From: Caprella mutica
Taxonomy: Eukaryota; Arthropoda; Malacostraca; Amphipoda; Caprellidae
Length of the DNA stretch: 64,000 nt
Reading direction: 5' to 3'
Assembly (NCBI GenBank): GCA_947561585.1
Contig: CANNZV010001854.1
Location: 1-64,000, forward strand
The position numbers and the translations under genes were made by a program. Positions 25,801 through 40,700 of the stretch are shown one piece after another; the stretch's first letter is position 1; each line of letters begins with the position of its first letter. The notes under the pieces were generated by a model that saw only the letters and a program-made list of their open reading frames with translations, was not told where the DNA came from and made no database searches.

Positions 25801-26227
25801 CTATCAGGAACGTAGATTCTTCAATGTCCATGTGTTCAGCATTATGTGAATAACATAGAGATTATTCTGTCTATGTTGTCAATATACTGTCAGGGACGTA
25901 GTGTATTTTCTGTCTATGTGGTCAGCATACTGTCTGGGTCGTAGAGTTTTCTCTGTCTATGTAGTCAGGATACTGGCAGGGACATAGAGTATAATCTGTC
26001 TATGCGATCAGCATAGTGTCTGGATTTAGAGTATATTTTTTCTATGTTGTCAGCATACTGTTGAGAACATAGAGTATAATATGTCTCTCTGGTCAGCATA
26101 CTGTCAGGGTCGTTGAGTATTCTTTGTATATGTGGTTAGTATACTGTCAGATACGTAAAATATTCTTTGTCTCTGTGGTAAGAATACTGTCAGGGTCGTG
26201 GAGTATTCTCTGTCTATGTGGTCAGCA
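22806..26227 (+). repeat. HOR-B derivative with two deletions (3422 bp)
   Basis: This block shares the 12-monomer tail deletion of its left neighbour, with the same junction repeated near 26070. It has a second loss near 23150-23165, where GTCAGGACCGTAG runs into AGTATTTTTTCTCTATG. Relative to 18830-22805 it is 554 bp (13 monomers) shorter. The shared tail junction shows that the block was duplicated after the first deletion and then lost the second segment. Confidence 0.87.
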
Positions 26228-29200
26228 TACTGGCAGGGACGTAGAATATTCTATGTCTATGTGGTCAACATACCGACAAAAAAGGAAAGTATTCTCTCTC
26301 AGGAATAAATATCTGCATATTTACAGGGAAGTAGAGTATTCTCTATCTATATAGTCAGCATACTATCAGAGACGTAGGATATTCTCATTCTATGTTGTCA
26401 GCATACTGTCAGGGCCGTAGAGTTTTTTTGTCAGCATATTGTTATCAACATATGGTATTATCTGTCTTTGTGGTTAGCATACTGTCAGATACATAAAATT
26501 TTCTTTTTCTTCGTTGTCAGAATACCGTCAGGGTTGTAGAAAATTCTCTGTGTATGTGGTCGGCATACTGTCAGGACCGTAGAGTTTTTTTTATCTATGT
26601 GGTCAACATACAGTTGAGAACATCGAGTATTATATGTCTCTCTGGTCAGCATACTGTCAGGCACGTAGAGTATTCTCTGTATATGTGATCAGTATACTGT
26701 CAGATATGTAAAATATTCTATGTCTCTGTGGTCAGAATATTGTCAGGAACGTAGAGTATAGTCTGTCTATGTGGTCAGCATACTGTCAGGATCGTAGAGT
26801 GTTCTTTGTCTATGTGGTCAACATACTGTCAAAGACGGAAAGTATTCTCTCTCAGGAATAAATATCTGCATATTTATAGGGAAGTAGAGTATTCTCTATC
26901 TATATGGTCAGCATACTATCAGAGACGTAGGATATTCTCATTCTATGTGGTCAGCATACTGTCAGGGCCGTAGAGTTTTTTTTGTCAGCATACTGTTATC
27001 AACATATAGTATTATCTGTCTTTAAGGTTAGCATACTGTCAGATACATAAATTTTTATTTTTCTTCGTTGTCAGAATACCGTCAGGGTCGTAGAAAATTC
27101 TGTGTGTATGTGGTCAGCATACTGTCATGCACGTAGAGTATTTTTTCTCTATGTAGCCAGCATACTGTTAAGAACATAGAGTATCATCTGTTTATGTAGT
27201 CAGCATTCTGTTAAGGACATAGAGTATAATCTGTCTATGTGGTCAGCATACTGTCTGGGTCGTAGAGTTTTCTCTCTCTATGTGGTCAACATACTGTTAA
27301 AGACGGAAAGTATTCTCTCTCATGAATAAATATCTGCTTATTTACAGGGAATAGAGTATTCTCTATCTATATGGTCAGCATACTATCAGGAACGTAGATT
27401 ATTCAATGTCCATGTGTTCAGCATTATGTGAATAACATAGAGATTATTCTGTCTATGTTGTCAATATACTGTCAGGGACGTAGTGTATTTTCTGTCTATG
27501 TGGTCAGCATACTGTCTGGGTCGTAGAGTTTTCTCTGTCTATGTAGTCAGGATACTGGCAGGGACATAGAGTATAATCTGTCTATGCGATCAGCATAGTG
27601 TCTGGGTTTAGAGTATATTTTTTCTATGTTGTCAGCATACTGTTGAGAACATAGAGTATAATCTGTTTATGTGGTAACCGTTCTGTCAGGTGTAGATTAT
27701 TCCTTGTCTATGTGGTCGGCATACTCTCAGGACCGTAGAGTTTTTTTTATCTATGTGGTCAACATACTGTTGAGAACATAGCGTATTATACGTCTCTCTT
27801 GTCAGCATACTGTCAGGGCCGTAGAGTATTCTTTGTATATGTGGTCAGTATACTGTCAGATACGTGAAATATTTTTTGTCTTTGTGGTAAGAATACTGTC
27901 AGGATCGTGGTGTATTCTCTGTCTATGTGGTCAGCATACTGGTAGTGACGTAGAATATTCTATGTCTATGTAGTCAACATACTGACAAAAACGGAGAGTA
28001 TTCTCTCTCATGAATAAATATCTGCATATTTACAGGGAAGTAGAGTATTCTCTATCTATATGGTCAGCATACTATCAGAGACGTAGGATATTCTCATTCC
28101 ATGTGGTCAGCATACTGTCAGGGCCGTAGAGTTTTTTTGTCAGCCTACTGTTATCAACATTTAGTATAATCTGTCTATGTGGTTAGCATACTGTCAGATA
28201 CATAAAATTTTCTTTTTCTTCGTTGTCAGAATACCGTCAGGGTCGTAGAATATTCTCTGTGTATGTGGTCAGCACACTGTCATGCACGTAGAGTATTTTA
28301 TGTCTATGTATTCAGCATACTGTTGAGAACATAGAGTATCATCTGTTTATGTAGTCAGCATTCTGTTAAGGACATAGAGTATAATCTTTCTATATGGTCA
28401 GCATACTATCAGGAACGTAGATTATTCTAAGTCCATGTGTTCAGCATTATGTGAATAACATAGAGATTATTCTGTCTATAATGTCAATATACTGTCAGCG
28501 ACGTAGTGTATTTTTCGTCTATGTGGTCAGCATACTGTCTGAGTCGTAGAGTTTTCTCTGTCTATGTAGACAGGATACTATCAGGGACATAGAGTATAAT
28601 CTGCCTATGTGATCAGCATAGTGTCTGGTTTAGAGTATATTTTTTCTATGTTGTCAGCATACTGTTGAGAACATAGAGTATAATCTGTCTATGTGGTAAC
28701 CATGCTGTCAGGTGTAGATTAATTTCTGTCTATATGGTCGGCATACTGTCAGGACCGTAGAGTTTTTTTTATCTATGTGGTCAACATACTGTTGAGAACA
28801 TAGCGTATTATACGTCTCTCTGGTCAGCATACTGTCAGGGTCGTAGAGTATTCTTTGTATATGTGGTCAGTATACTGTCAGATACGTAAAATTTTTGTCT
28901 TTGTGGTAAGAATACTGTCAGATACATAAAATTTTCTTTTTCTTCGTTGTCAGAATACCGTCAGGGTCGTAGAATAGTCTCTGTGTATGTGGTCAGCATA
29001 CTGTCATGCACGTAGAGTATTTTATCTCTATGTAGGCAGCATACTGTTGGGAACATAGAGTATCATCTGTTTATGTAGTCAGCATTCTGTTAAGGACATA
29101 GAGTATAATCTGTCTATGTGGTCAGTATACTATTAGGAACGTAGATTATTCAATATCCATGTGTTCAGCATTATGTGAATAACATAGAGATTATTCTGTC

Positions 29201-30419
29201 AATATTGTCAATATACTGCCAGGGACGTAGTGTATATTTTCTCTATTTAGCCAGCATACTGTTATGAACATAGAGTATCATCTGTTTATGTAGTCAGCAT
29301 TCTGTTAAGGATATAGAGTATAATCTGTCTATGTGGTCAGCATACTGTCTGGGTCGTAGAGTTTTCTCTGTCTATGTGGTCAACATACTGTCAAAGACGG
29401 AAAATATTCTCTCTCAGGAATAAATATCTGCTTATTTACAGGGAAGTAGAGTATTCTCTATCTATATGGTCAGCATACTATCAGGAACGTAGATTCTTCA
29501 ATGTCCATGTGTTCAGCATTATGTGAATAACATAGAGATTATTCTGTCTATGTTGTCAATATACTGTCAGGGACGTAGTGTATTTTCTGTCTATGTGGTC
29601 AGCATACTGTCTGGGTCGTAGAGTTTTCTCTGTCTATGTAGTCAGGATACTGGCAGGGACATAGAGTATAATCTGTCTATGCGATCAGCATAGTGTCTGG
29701 ATTTAGAGTATATTTTTTCTATGTTATCAGCATACTGTTGAGAACATAGAGTATAATCTGTTTATGTGGTAACCGTGCTGTCAGGTGTAGATTATTCCTT
29801 GTCTATGTGGTCGTCATACTGTCAGGACCGTAGAGTTTTTTTTATCTATGTGGTCAAAATACTGTTGAGAACATAGCGTATTATACGTCTCTCTGGTCAG
29901 CATACTGTCAAGACCGTTGAGTATTATTTGTATATGTGGTCAGTATACTGTCAGATACGTCAAATATTTTTTGTCTCTGTGGTAAGAATACTGTCCCCTA
30001 GGGACGTGGAGTATTCTCTGTCTATGTAGTCAGAATACTATCAGGGACATAGAGTATAATCTGTCTATGCGATCAGCATAGTGTCTGGATTTAGAGTATA
30101 TTTTTTCTATGTTATCAGCATACTGTTGAGAACATAGAGTATAATCTGTCTATGTGGTAACCATGCTGTCAGGTGTAGATTATTTTCTGTCTATGTGGTC
30201 GGCATACTCTCAGGACCGTAGAGTTTATCTTTTCTATGTGGTCAACATACTGTTGAGAACATAGAGTATTATATGTCTCTCTGGTCAGCATACTGTCAGG
30301 GTCGTTGAGTATTCTTTGTATATGTGGTTAGTATACTGTCAGATACGTAAAATATTCTTTGTCTCTGTGGTAAGAATACTGTCAGGGTCGTGGAGTATTC
30401 TCTGTCTATGTGGTCAGCA
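26228..30419 (+). repeat. HOR-B derivative with 296-bp deletion (4192 bp)
   Basis: The head retains the 13-monomer segment. Near 28917-28925 GAATACTGTCAG runs straight into ATACATAAAATT. In the block to the left those positions are separated by 296 bp (about 24944 versus 25240). The tail is complete, with CCCTAGGG at 29996-30003, and carries a likely gene-conversion tract around 30059-30135. Confidence 0.85.
30059..30135 (+). repeat. Probable gene-conversion tract
   Basis: Here the text reads CTGTCTATGCGATCAGC, GGATTTAGAG and ATGTTATCAGC, where the equivalent place in other HOR copies reads CTGCCTATGTGATCAGC, GGGTTTAGAG and ATGTTGTCAGC. The same combination, including the private TTATC change (A at 29726 and 30114), lies 388 bp upstream. 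A short tract appears to have been copied from nine monomers away without changing array length. Confidence 0.75.
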
Positions 30420-33400
30420 TACTGGCAGGGACGTAGAATATTCTATGTCTATGTGGTCAACATACTGACAAAAAAGGAAAGTATTCTCTCTCAGGAATAA
30501 ATATCTGCATATTTACAGGGAAGTAGAGTATTCTCTATCTATATAGTCAGCAAACTATCAGAGACGTAGGATATTCTCATTCTATGTGGTCAGCATACTG
30601 TCAGGGCCGTAGAGTTTTTTTGTCAGCATACTGTTATCAACATTTAGTATAATCTGTCTATGTGGTTAGCATACAGTCAGATACATAAAATTTTCTTTTT
30701 CTTCGTTGTCAGAATACCGTCAGGGTCGTAGAATATTCTCTGTGTATGTGGTCAGCACACTGTCATGCACGTAGAGTATTTTATGTCTATGTAGGCAGCA
30801 TACTGTTGAGAACATAGAGTATCATCTGTTTATGTAGTCAGCATTCTGTTAAGGACATAGAGTATAATCTTTCTATATGGTCAGCATACTATCAGGAACG
30901 TAGATTATTCTAAGTCCATGTGTTCAGCATTATGTGAATAACATAGAGATTATTCTGTCTATGTTGTCAATATACTGTCAGCGACGTAGTGTATTTTTTG
31001 TCTATGTGGTCAGCATACTGTCTGAGTCGTAGAGTTTTCTCTGTCTATGTAGACAGGATACTGTCAGGGACATAGAGTATAATCTGTACTATGTGGTCAG
31101 CATACTGTCTGAATTTAGAGTATATTTTTTCTATGTTGTCAGCATACTGTTGAGAACATAGAGTATAATCTGTCTATGTGGTAACCATGCTGTCAGGTGT
31201 AGATTAATTTCTGTCTATGTGGTCGGCATACTGTCAGGACCGTAGAGTTTTTTTTATCTATGTGGTCAACATACAGTTGAGAACATCGAGTATTATATGT
31301 CTCTCTGGTCAGCATACTGTCAGGCACGTAGAGTATTCTCTGTATATGTGGTCAGTATACTGTCAGATATGTAAAATATTCTATGTCTCTGTGGTCAGAA
31401 TATTATCAGGAACGTAGAGTATAGTCTGTCTATGTGGTCAGCATACTGTCAGGATCGTAGAGTGTTCTTTGTCTATGTGGTCAACATACTGTCAAAGACG
31501 GAAAGTATTCTCTCTCAGGAATAAATATCTGCATATTTATAGGGAAGTAGAGTATTCTCTATCTATATGGTCAGCATACTATCAGAGACGTAGGATATTC
31601 TCATTCTATGTGGTCAGCATACTGTCAGGGCCGTAGAGTTTTTTTGTCAGCATACTGTTATCAACATATAGTATTATCTGTCTTTGTGGTTAGCATACTG
31701 TCAGATACATAAAATTTTATTTTTCTTCGTTGTCAGAATACCGTCAGGGTCGTAGAAAATTCTCTCTGTATGTGGTCAGCATACTGTCAAGCACGTAGAG
31801 TATTTTTTCTTTATGTAGCCAGCATACTGTTAAGAACATAGAGTATCATCTGTTTATGTAGTCAGCATTCTGTTAAGGACATAGATTATAATCTGTCTAT
31901 GTGGTCAGCATACTGTCTGGGTCGTAGAGTTTTCTCTCTCTATGTGGTCAACATACTGTCAAAGACGGAAAGTATTCTCTCTCATGAATAAATATCTGCT
32001 TATTTACAGGGAATAGAGTATTCTCTATCTATATGGTCAGCATACTATCAGGAACGTAGATTATTCAATGTCCATGTGTTCAGCATTATGTGAATAACAT
32101 AGAGATTATTTTGTCTATGTTGTCAATATACTGTCAGGGACGTAGTGTATTTTCTGTCTATGTGGTCAGCATACTGTCTGGGTCGTAGAGTTTTCTCTGT
32201 CTATGTAGTCAGGATACTGGCAGGGACATAGAGTATAATCTGTCTATGCGATCAGCATAGTGTCTGGGTTTAGAGTATATTTTTTCTATGTTGTCAGCAT
32301 ACTGTTGAGAACATAGAGTATAATCTGTTTATGTGGTAACCGTGCTGTCAGGTGTAGATTATTCCTTGTCTATGTGGTCGGCATACTCTCAGGACCGTAG
32401 AGTTTTTTTTATCTATGTGGTCAACATACTGTTGAGAACATAGCGTATTATACGTCTCTCTTGTCAGCATACTTTCAGGGCCGTAGAGTATTCTTTGTAT
32501 ATGTGGTCAGTATACTGTCAGATACGTGAAATATTTTTTGTCTTTGTGGTAAGAATACTGTCAGGATCGTGGTGTATTCTCTGTCTATGTGGTCAGCATA
32601 CTGGTAGTGACGTAGAATATTCTATGTCTATGTAGTCAACATACTGACAAAAACGGAGAGTATTCTCTCTCATGAATAAATATCTGCATATTTACAGGGA
32701 AGTAGAGTATTCTCTATCTATATGGTCAGCATACTATCAGAGACATAGGATATTCTCATTCCATGTGGTCAGCATACTGTCAGGGCCGTAGAGTTTTTTT
32801 GTCAGCATACTGTTATCAACATTTAGTATAATCTGTCTATGTGGTTAGCATACTGTCAGATACATAAAATTTTCTTTTTCTTCGTTGTCAGAATACCGTC
32901 AGGGTCGTAGAATATTCTCTGTGTATGTGGTCAGCACACTGTCATGCACGTAGAGTATTTTATGTCTATGTAGGCAGCATACTGTTGAGAACATAGAGTA
33001 TCATCTGTTTATGTAGTCAGCATTCTGTTAAGGACATAGAGTATAATCTTTCTATATGGTCAGCATACTATCAGGAACGTAAATTATTCTAAGTCCATGT
33101 GTTCAGCATTATGTGAATAACATAGAGATTATTCTGTCTATGTTGTCAATATACTGTCAGCGACGTAGTGTATTTTTTGTCTATGTGGTCAGCATACTGT
33201 CTGAGTCGTAGAGTTTTCTCTGTCTATGTAGACAGGATACTATCAGGGACATAGAGTATAATCTGCCTATGTGATCAGCATAGTGTCTGGTTTAGAGTAT
33301 ATTTTTTCTATGTTGTCAGCATACTGTTGAGAACATAGAGTATAATCTGTCTATGTGGTAACCATGCTGTCAGGTGTAGATTAATTTCTGTCTATGTGGT

Positions 33401-36400
33401 CGGCATACTGTCAGGACCGTAGAGTTTTTTTTATCTATGTGGTCAACATACTGTTGAGAACATAGCGTATTATACGTCTCTCTGGTCAGCATACTGTCAG
33501 GGTCGTAGAGTATTCTTTGTATATGTGGTTAGTATACTGTCAGATACGTAAAATATTTTTTGTCTTTGTGGTAAGAATACTGTCAGGATCGTGGTGTATT
33601 CTCTGTCTATGTGGTCAGCATACTGGTAGGGACGTAGAATATTCTATGTCTATGTAGTCAACATACTGACAAAAACGGAGAGTATTCCCTCTCATGAATA
33701 AATATCTGCATATTTACAGGGAAGTAGAGTATTCTCTATCTATATAGTCAGCATACTATCAGAGACGTAGGATATTCTCATTCTATGTGGTCAGCATACT
33801 GTCAGGGCCGTAGAGTTTTTCTTGTCAGCATACTGTTATCAACATTTAGTATAATCTGTCTATGTGGTGAGCATACTTTCAGATACATAAAATTTTCTTT
33901 TTCTTCGTTGTCAGAATACCGTCAGGGTCGTAGAATAGTCTCTGTGTATTTGGTCAGCATACTGTCATGCACGTAGAGTATTTTATCTCTATGTAGGCAG
34001 CATACTGTTGGGAACATAGAGTATCATCTGTTTATGTAGTCAGCATTCTGTTAAGGACATAGAGTATAATCTGTCTATGTGGTCAGTATACTATTAGGAA
34101 CGTAGATTATTCAATATCCATGTGTTCAGCATTATGTGAATAACATAGAGATTATTCTGTCATTATTGTCAATATACTGCCAGGGACGTAGTGTATTTTT
34201 TCTCTATTTAGCCAGCATACTGTTATGAACATAGAGTATCATCTGTTTATGTAGTCAGCATTCTGTTAAGGATATAGAGTATAATCTGTCTATGTGGTCA
34301 GCATACTGTCTGGGTCGTAGAGTTTTCTCTGTCTATGTGGTCAACATACTGTCAAAGACGGAAAATATTCTCTCTCAGGAATAAATATCTGCTTATTTAC
34401 AGGGAAGTAGAGTATTTCCTATCTATATGGTCAGCATACTATCAGGAACGTAGATTCTTCAATGTCCATGTGTTCAGCATTATGTGAATAACATAGAGAT
34501 TATTCTGTCTATGTTGTCAATATACTGTCAGGGACGTAGTGTATTTTCTGTCTATGTGGTCAGCATACTGTCTGGGTCGTAGAGTTTTCTCTGTCTATGT
34601 AGTCAGGATACTGGCAGGGACATAAAGTATAATCTGTCTATGCGATCAGCATAGTGTCTGGGTTTAGAGTATATTTTATCTATGTTGTCAGCATACTGTT
34701 GAGAACATAAGAGTATAATCTGTTTATGTGGTAACCATGCTGTCAGGTGTAGATTATTTCCTGTCTATGTGGTCGGCATACTCTCAGGACCGTAGAGTTT
34801 TTTTTATCTATGTGGTCAACATACTGTTGAGAACATAGCGTATTATACGTCTCTCTGGTCAGCATACTGTCAGGGCCGTAGAGTATTATTTGTATATGTG
34901 GTCAGTATACTGTCAGATACGTAAAATATTTTTTGTCTTTGTGGTAAGAATACTGTCAGGATCGTGGTGTATTCTCTGTCTATGTGGTCAGCATACTGGT
35001 AAGGACGTAGAATATTCTATGTCTATGTAGTCAACATACTGACAAAAACGGAGAGTATTTTCTCTCATGAATAAATATCTGCATATTTAAAGGGAAGTAG
35101 AGTATTCTCTATCTATATGGTCAGCATACTATCAGAGACGTAGGATATTCTCATTCCATGTGGTCAGCATACTGTCAGGGCCGTAGAGTTTTTTTGTCAG
35201 CATACTGTTATCAACATTTAGTATAATCTGTCTATGTGGTTAGCATACTGTCAGATACATAAAATTTTCTTTTTCTTCGTTGTCAGAATACCGTCAGGGT
35301 CGTAGAATATTCTCTGTGTATGTGGTCAGCACACTGTCATGCACGTAGAGTATTTTATGTCTATGTATTCAGCATACTGTTGAGAACATAGAGTATCATC
35401 TGTTTATGTAGTCAGCATTCTGTTAAGGACATAGAGTATAATCTTTCTATATGGTCAGCATACTATCAGGAACGTAGATTATTCTAAGTCCATGTGTTCA
35501 GCATTATGTGAATAACATAGAGATTATTCTGTCTATAATGTCAATATACTGTCAGCGACGTAGTGTATTTTTTGTCTATGTGGTCAGCATACTGTCTGAG
35601 TCGTAGAGTTTTCTCTGTCTATGTAGACAGGATACTATCAGGGACATAGAGTATAATCTGCCTATGTGATCAGCATAGTGTCTGGTTTAGAGTATATTTT
35701 TTCTATGTTGTCAGCATACTGTTGAGAACATAGAGTATAATCTGTCTATGTGGTAACCATGCTGTCAGGTGTAGATTAATTTCTGTCTATGTGGTCGGCA
35801 TACTGTCAGGACCGTAGAGTTTTTTTTATCTATGTGGTCAACATACTGTTGAGAACATAGCGTATTATACGTCTCTCTGGTCAGCATACTGTCAGGGTCG
35901 TAGAGTATTCTTTGTATATGTGGTCAGTATACTGTCAGATACGTAAAATTTTTTTTGTCTTTGTGGTAAGAATACTGTCAGGATCGTGGTGTATTCTCTG
36001 TCTATGTGGTCAGCATACTGGTAGGGACGTAGAATATTCTATGTCTATGTAGTCAACATACTGACAAAAACGGAGAGTATTCCCTCTCATGAATAAATAT
36101 CTGCATATTTATAGGGAAGTAGAGTATTCTCTATCTATATAGTCAGCATACTATCAGAGACGTAGGATATTCTCATTCTATGTGGTCAGCATACTGTCAG
36201 GTCCGTAGAGTTTTTCTTGTCAGCATACTTTTATCAACATTTAGTATAATCTGTCTATGTGGTTAGCATACTGTCAGATACATAAAATTTTCTTTTTCTT
36301 CGTTGTCAGAATACCGTCAGGGTCGTAGAATAGTCTCTGTGTATGTGGTCAGCATACTGTCATGCACGTAGAGTATTTTATCTCTATGTAGGCAGCATAC

Positions 36401-37775
36401 TGTTGGGAACATAGAGTATCATCTGTTTATGTTGTCAGCATTCTGATAAGGACATAGAGTATAATCTGTCTATGTGGTCAGTATACTATTAGGAACGTAG
36501 ATTATTCAATATCCATGTGTTCAGCATTATGTGAATAACATAGAGATTATTCTGTCAATATTGTCAATATACTGCCAGGGACGTAGTGTATTTTTTCTCT
36601 ATTTAGCCAGCATACTGTTATGAACATAGAGTATCATCTGTTTATGTAGTCAGCATTCTGTTAAGGATATAGAGTATAATCTGTCTATGTGGTCAGCATA
36701 CTGTCTGGGTCGTAGAGTTTTCTCTGTCTATGTGGTCAACATACTGTCAAAGACGGAAAATATTCTCTCTCAGGAATAAATATCTGCTTATTTACAGGGA
36801 AGTAGAGTATTCTCTATCTATATGGTCAGCATACTATCAGGAACGTAGATTCTTCAATGTCCATGTGTTCAGCATTATGTGAATAACATAGAGATTATTC
36901 TGTCTATGTTGTCAATATACTGTCAGGGACGTAGTGTATTTTCTGTCTATGTGGTCAGCATACTGTCTGGGTCGTAGAGTTTTCTCTGTCTATGTAGTCA
37001 GGATACTGGCAGGGACATAGAGTATAATCTGTCTATGCGATCAGCATAGTGTCTGGATTTAGAGTATATTTTTTCTATGTTGTCAGCATACTGTTGAGAA
37101 CATAGAGTATAATCTGTTTATGTGGTAACCGTGCTGTCAGGTGTAGATTATTCCTTGTCTATGTGGTCGGCATACTGTCAGGACCGTAGAGTTTTTTTTA
37201 TCTATGTGGTCAAAATACTGTTGAGAACATAGCGTATTATACGTCTCTCTGGTCAGCATACTGTCAAGACCGTTGAGTATTATTTGTATATGTGGTCAGT
37301 ATACTGTCAGATACGTCAAATATTTTTTTGTCTCTGTGGTAAGAATACTGTCCCCTAGGGACGTGGAGTATTCTCTGTCTATGTAGTCAGAATACTATCA
37401 GGGACATAGAGTATAATCTGCCTATGTGATCAGCATAGTGTCTGGGTTTAGAGTATATTTTTCTATGTTGTCAGCATACTGTTGAGAACATAGAGTATAA
37501 TCTGTCTATGTGGTAACCATGCTGTCAGGTGTAGATTATTTTCTGTCTATGTGGTCGGCATACTCTCAGGACCGTAGAGTTTATCTTTTCTATGTGGTCA
37601 ACATACTGTTGAGAACATAGAGTATTATATGTCTCTCTGGTCAGCATACTGTCAGGGTCGTTGAGTATTCTTTGTATATGTAGTTAGTATACTGTCAGAT
37701 ACGTAAAATATTCTTTGTCTCTGTGGTAAGAATACTGTCAGGGTCGTGGAGTATTCTCTGTCTATGTGGTCAGCA
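30420..37775 (+). repeat. HOR-D copy 1 (7356 bp)
   Basis: This long unit recurs at an offset of exactly 7356 bp: the TACTGGCAGGG phase point is at 30420 and 37776, and a stretch at 31217-31417 is repeated at 38573-38773. It is built from A-like and B-like segments, so it is an HOR made of older HORs. It has private variants such as CTGTACTATGTGGTCAG near 31083. The CCCTAGGG site is at 37353-37360. It corresponds to about 172 monomers. Confidence 0.9.
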
Positions 37776-40700
37776 TACTGGCAGGGACGTAGAATATTCT
37801 ATGTCTATGTGGTCAACATACTGACAAAAAAGGAAAGTATTCTCTCTCAGGAATAAATATCTGCATATTTACAGGGAAGTAGAGTATTCTCTATCTATAT
37901 AGTCAGCAAACTATCAGAGACGTAGGATATTCTCATTCTATGTGGTCAGCATACTGTCAGGGCCGTAGAGTTTTTTTGTCAGCATACTGTTATCAACATT
38001 TAGTATAATCTGTCTATGTGGTTAGCATACAGTCAGATACATAAAATTTTCTTTTTCTTCGTTGTCAGAATACCGTCAGGGTCGTAGAATATTCTCTGTG
38101 TATGTGGTCAGCACACTGTCATGCACGTAGAGTATTTTATGTCTATGTAGGCAGCATACTGTTGAGAACATAGAGTATCATCTGTTTATGTAGTCAGCAT
38201 TCTGTTAAGGACATAGAGTATAATCTTTCTATATGGTCAGCATACTATCAGGAACGTAGATTATTCTAAGTCCATGTGTTCAGCATTATGTGAATAACAT
38301 AGAGATTATTCTGTCTATGTTGTCAATATACTGTCAGCGACGTAGTGTATTTTTTGTCTATGTGGTCAGCATACTGTCTGAGTCGTAGAGTTTTCTCTGT
38401 CTATGTAGACAGGATACTGTCAGGGACATAGAGTATAATCTGTACTATGTGGTCAGCATACTGTCTGAATTTAGAGTATATTTTTTCTATGTTGTCAGCA
38501 TACTGTTGAGAACATAGGGTATAATCTGTCTATGTGGTAACCATGCTGTCAGGTGTAGATTAATTTCTGTCTATGTGGTCGGCATACTGTCAGGACCGTA
38601 GAGTTTTTTTTATCTATGTGGTCAACATACAGTTGAGAACATCGAGTATTATATGTCTCTCTGGTCAGCATACTGTCAGGCACGTAGAGTATTCTCTGTA
38701 TATGTGGTCAGTATACTGTCAGATATGTAAAATATTCTATGTCTCTGTGGTCAGAATATTGTCAGGAACGTAGAGTATAGTCTGTCTATGTGGTCAGCAT
38801 ACTGTCAGGATCGTAGAGTGTTCTTTGTCTATGTGGTCAACATATTGTCAAAGACGGAAAGTATTCTCTCTCAGGAATATATATCTGCATATTTATAGGG
38901 AAGTAGAGTATTCTCTATCTATATGGTCAGCATACTATCAGAGACGTAGGATATTCTCATTCTATGTGGTCAGCATTCTGTCAGGGCCGTAGAGTTTTTT
39001 TGTCAGCATACTGTTATCAACATATAGTATTATCTGTCTTTGTGGTTAGCATACTGTCAGATACATAAAATTTTATTTTTCTTCGTTGTCAGAATACCGT
39101 CAGGGTCGTAGAAAATTCTCTCTGTATGTGGTCAGCATACTGTCAAGCACGTAGAGTATTTTTTCTTTATGTAGCCAGCATACTGTTAAGAACATAGAGT
39201 ATCATCTGTTTATGTAGTCAGCATTCTGTTAAGGACATAGATTATAATCTGTCTATGTGGTCAGCATACTGTCTGGGTCGTAGAGTTTTCTCTCTCTATG
39301 TGGTCAACATACTGTCAAAGACGGAAAGTATTCTCTCTCATGAATAAATATCTGCTTATTTACAGGGAATAGACTATTCTCTATCTATATGGTCAGCATA
39401 CTATCAGGAACGTAGATTATTCAATGTCCATGTGTTCAGCATTATGTGAATAACATAGAGATTATTTTGTCTATGTTGTCAATATACTGTCAGGGACGTA
39501 GTGTATTTTCTGTCTATGTGGTCAGCATACTGTCTGGGTCGTAGAGTTTTCTCTGTCTATGTAGTCAGGATACTGGCAGGGACATAGAGTATAATCTGTC
39601 TATGCGATCAGCATAGTGTCTGGGTTTAGAGTATATTTTTTCTATGTTGTCAGCATACTGTTGAGAACATAGAGTATAATCTGTTTATGTGGTAACCGTG
39701 CTGTCAGGTGTAGATTATTCCTTGTCTATGTGGTCGGCATACTCTCAGGACCGTAGAGTTTTTTTTATCTATGTGGTCAACATACTGTTGAGAACATAGC
39801 GTATTATACGTCTCTCTTGTCAGCATACTGTCAGGGCCGTAGAGTATTCTTTGTATATGTGGTCAGTATACTGTCAGATACGTGAAATATTTTTTGTCTT
39901 TGTGGTAAGAATACTGTCAGGATCGTGGTGTATTCTCTGTCTATGTGGTCAGCATACTGGTAGTGACGTAGAATATTCTATGTCTATGTAGTCAACATAC
40001 TGACAAAAACGGAGAGTATTCTCTCTCATGAATAAATATCTGCATATTTACAGGGAAGTAGAGTATTCTCTATCTATATGGTCAGCATACTATCAGAGAC
40101 ATAGGATATTCTCATTCCATGTGGTCAGCATACTGTCAGGGCCGTAGAGTTTTTTTGTCCGCATACTGTTATCAACATTTAGTATAATCTGTCTATGTGG
40201 TTAGCATACTGTCAGATACATAAAATTTTCTTTTTCTTCGTTGTCAGAATACCGTCAGGGTCGTAGAATATTCTCTGTGTATGTGGTCAGCACACTGTCA
40301 TGCACGTAGAGTATTTTATGTCTATGTAGGCAGCATACTGTTGAGAACATAGAGTATCATCTGTTTATGTAGTCAGCATTCTGTTAAGGACATAGAGTAT
40401 AATCTTTCTATATGGTCAGCATACTATCAGGAACGTAGATTCTTCAATGTCCATGTGTTCAGCATTATGTGAATAACATAGAGATTATTCTGTCTATGTT
40501 GTCAATATACTGTCAGGGACGTAGTGTATTTTCTGTCTATGTGGTCAGCATACTGTCTGGGTCGTAGAGTTTTCTCTGTCTATGTAGTCAGGATACTGGC
40601 AGGGACATAAAGTATAATCTGTCTATGCGATCAGCATAGTGTCTGGGTTTAGAGTATATTTTTTCTATGTTGTCAGCATACTGTTGAGAACATAAGAGTA

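Noticed and set aside
26124..26354. Open reading frame of 76 codons, repeated at 44546, 47078, 51233 and 59654
   Set aside because: It starts at a TTG inside the satellite and simply translates consecutive monomers. The monomer length is not a multiple of three, so the frame shifts each repeat until a TAG appears. No ribosome-binding or splice context and no recognisable domain is present. Its recurrence reflects HOR duplication, not selection on a protein.
31217..31417. 66-codon frame, repeated at 38573-38773, and a similar 63-codon frame at 33785-33976
   Set aside because: The products are runs of translated monomer core (MWSAYCQ-like) with a repeat pattern dictated by the DNA repeat. Single-base variants in sister copies break the frame, so there is no sign of coding constraint.
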